Positions 4,439 to 5,538 of a stretch of DNA of 5,538 bases are shown piece after piece (within the stretch, counting starts at the first letter, position 1; each line of letters starts with the position of its first letter). The notes below the pieces were generated by a model that was not told where the DNA came from, searched no databases, and saw only the letters and a program-made list of their open reading frames with translations. Source of the DNA: Verrucomicrobiales bacterium (GTDB lineage Bacteria; Verrucomicrobiota; Verrucomicrobiia; Limisphaerales; Palsa-1400); assembly GCA_028293405.1 (NCBI GenBank), contig JAQGOW010000252.1, positions 1 through 5,538 on the forward strand. The letters are read 5' to 3'. A program made the position numbers and the translations under genes.

Positions 4439-5538
4439 ATGGTATCGACAATTTCCCGCCCCAAATCCGGGGCGACAAAACGGCGCCGTGTACACAACGG
4501 CGCAGCTCACAAACCCGGCAGCAAACATCCGCGGGCAAAGGCATTGCACGGCCGAAAACATCATCAGTCGTCGACGGCTCGAACACGGCACAGCGAGGCA
4601 TCGCATGGTCGTCGGGCGCAGCCGAAAAATATCGAACCGATGACCTCGGTCAGTGTGCGCGCACCCACCACCGAAAGCCCCGACAACGAACCTCATTCGG
4701 ACGCAAACCCGCGAGTCCTAGAACATCGTGAAACGCCCATCCCAATGCCGACGCCGGCACCGCGCGTCGCTGAACCCGAAGTGGAACGTCAGCGTTACGA
4801 CGCCAATTCGGCATTGAATCTTTATCTACGCGAAATTGCGCTGACGGCCCTGTTGACGATCCAGGAAGAAGTCGACCTCGCAAAACGCATCAAACGCGGC
4901 GACAAAAAAGCGCGCGAACAGATGATCAAAGCGAACCTGCGTCTCGTCGTAAAAATCGCCCGCGATTACGAAAATTACGGCATGCCCTTGCTCGACCTCA
5001 TCAACGAGGGGAATATCGGCTTGATGAAAGCCGTCGAACGTTTCGATCCCGCCAAAGGCGCAAAATTTTCTACGTATGGCGCGTGGTGGATCAAACAATC
5101 GATCAAACGCGCGTTGGCTAACCAATCCAAAACGATTCGTTTGCCCGTGCACGTCGTCGACAAAGTCGCGCACATTCGTCGTTCTGCGATGAAGCTTCAG
5201 GAAATTTTTGGTCGCGAACCTACTGATGAAGAGATCGCGGAGGAACTCGGCATTTCTCGTCGACGTGTGACGCAATATCGAGCGGCAGCGGTTACGCCAA
5301 CCTCGCTCGATGCGTCACTCGGTGACGAGGATTCCAATCGCATCGCTGATGTTATCGAGGACGAGCGCGCCGAAACGCCTTACCAGGAGCTTGAGGGAAA
5401 AACCAACACGGCCCTCGTTCGCGATATGCTCACCAAGTTGGACGATCGTGAAGCCACGATTCTAAAACTTCGCTTCAATCTCAACGGCGACCGCGAAGAA
5501 ACTTTGGAAGAAATTGGCAAACGCTTCGGCGTCACGCG
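4439..5538 (+). CDS. sigma-70 family RNA polymerase sigma factor, RpoD/RpoS-like (3' end missing)
   Basis: The frame is open to the right edge (366 codons plus two bases). The protein directs RNA polymerase to promoters. Residues 1-64 are very basic and of low complexity, with 25 Lys/Arg/His and one acidic residue; 65-118 is a Pro/Glu-containing linker. Region 1.2 begins near DANSALNLYLREI (121-133). Region 2 follows: ANLRLVVKIARDY (165-177), DLINEGNIGLMKAVERFDP (186-204) and the melting/-10 segment FSTYGAWWIKQSIKRAL (210-226). Region 3 is about 236-312, with GREPTDEEIAEELGIS (258-273). Region 4 starts near 325, with LDDREATILKLRF (334-346), and is cut in the 4.2 helix-turn-helix after TLEEIGKRFGVT. 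It lacks the acidic region 1.1 of classical primary factors. NQSKTIRLPVHVV (228-240) is closer to RpoS than to E. coli RpoD as I recall them, so principal versus group 2 status is open. The start rests on AGGAGG at 4426-4431. Confidence 0.92.
   Translation, partial: MVSTISRPKSGATKRRRVHNGAAHKPGSKHPRAKALHGRKHHQSSTARTRHSEASHGRRAQPKNIEPMTSVSVRAPTTESPDNEPHSDANPRVLEHRETPIPMPTPAPRVAEPEVERQRYDANSALNLYLREIALTALLTIQEEVDLAKRIKRGDKKAREQMIKANLRLVVKIARDYENYGMPLLDLINEGNIGLMKAVERFDPAKGAKFSTYGAWWIKQSIKRALANQSKTIRLPVHVVDKVAHIRRSAMKLQEIFGREPTDEEIAEELGISRRRVTQYRAAAVTPTSLDASLGDEDSNRIADVIEDERAETPYQELEGKTNTALVRDMLTKLDDREATILKLRFNLNGDREETLEEIGKRFGVT

Noticed and set aside
4395..4731. Two plus-strand open frames (from GTG 4395 and TTG 4408) overlapping the sigma N-terminal region
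   Set aside because: The TTG sits one base after the first AGGAGG, too close for initiation, and both frames are out of register with the sigma frame, which has the perfect site and continues into conserved domains.
4826..5275. 149-codon minus-strand open frame opposite the sigma factor
   Set aside because: It is antisense to highly conserved sigma regions 1.2-3, and its Phe/Asp-rich composition is that of a reverse-complement shadow.
1..5538. CRISPR array, insertion sequence, tRNA/rRNA or defence system
   Set aside because: No direct-repeat array, transposase motif, cloverleaf-like sequence or defence-related domain was seen on either strand.

Overview
The window looks like a stretch of bacterial chromosome with moderate-to-high GC. 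It carries five protein genes, all on the + strand and tightly packed. The sigma factor at the right end has a region 2.4 sequence and a lysine/arginine/histidine-rich N-terminal tail that remind me of Verrucomicrobiota (Pedosphaera/Limisphaerales-type). That placement comes from memory of family sequences, not from a search, so treat it as a moderate-confidence guess. The fused copper-domain/Sco lipoprotein fits a Gram-negative-type envelope.

Layout: 1-146 is a short upstream stretch with inverted repeats, a weak promoter-like sequence and a possible start of a divergent minus-strand gene. 147-1208 encodes the catalytic phosphotransacetylase domain (pta). It overlaps by four bases (ATGA) a gene at 1205-2293 for a BioD-like P-loop ATPase plus DRTGG domain. 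In long Pta enzymes such as that of E. coli these same domains form the N-terminal regulatory half, so the enzyme here is encoded as two proteins and in the opposite gene order to the fused form. Fourteen bases later, hisC (2308-3408) encodes a PLP aminotransferase of the histidinol-phosphate family. A gene for a lipoprotein joining a CusF-like copper-binding domain to a Sco1/SenC thioredoxin-fold domain (3372-4283) starts 37 bases inside hisC, behind a good ribosome binding site. After a 155-base gap, a sigma-70 family factor starts at 4439 behind a perfect AGGAGG and runs off the right edge.

The first four genes have the spacing of one transcription unit, although acetyl-phosphate metabolism, amino-acid biosynthesis and copper delivery to an oxidase do not form one obvious pathway. 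The sigma gene probably has its own transcript. I saw no tRNA, rRNA, CRISPR array, insertion sequence or defence system. I do not see an exotic new system. The most interesting points are the split Pta, the CX5C copper site in the Sco domain, the strongly basic N-terminus of the sigma factor in place of an acidic region 1.1, and the mixed ribosome binding modes along the cluster.
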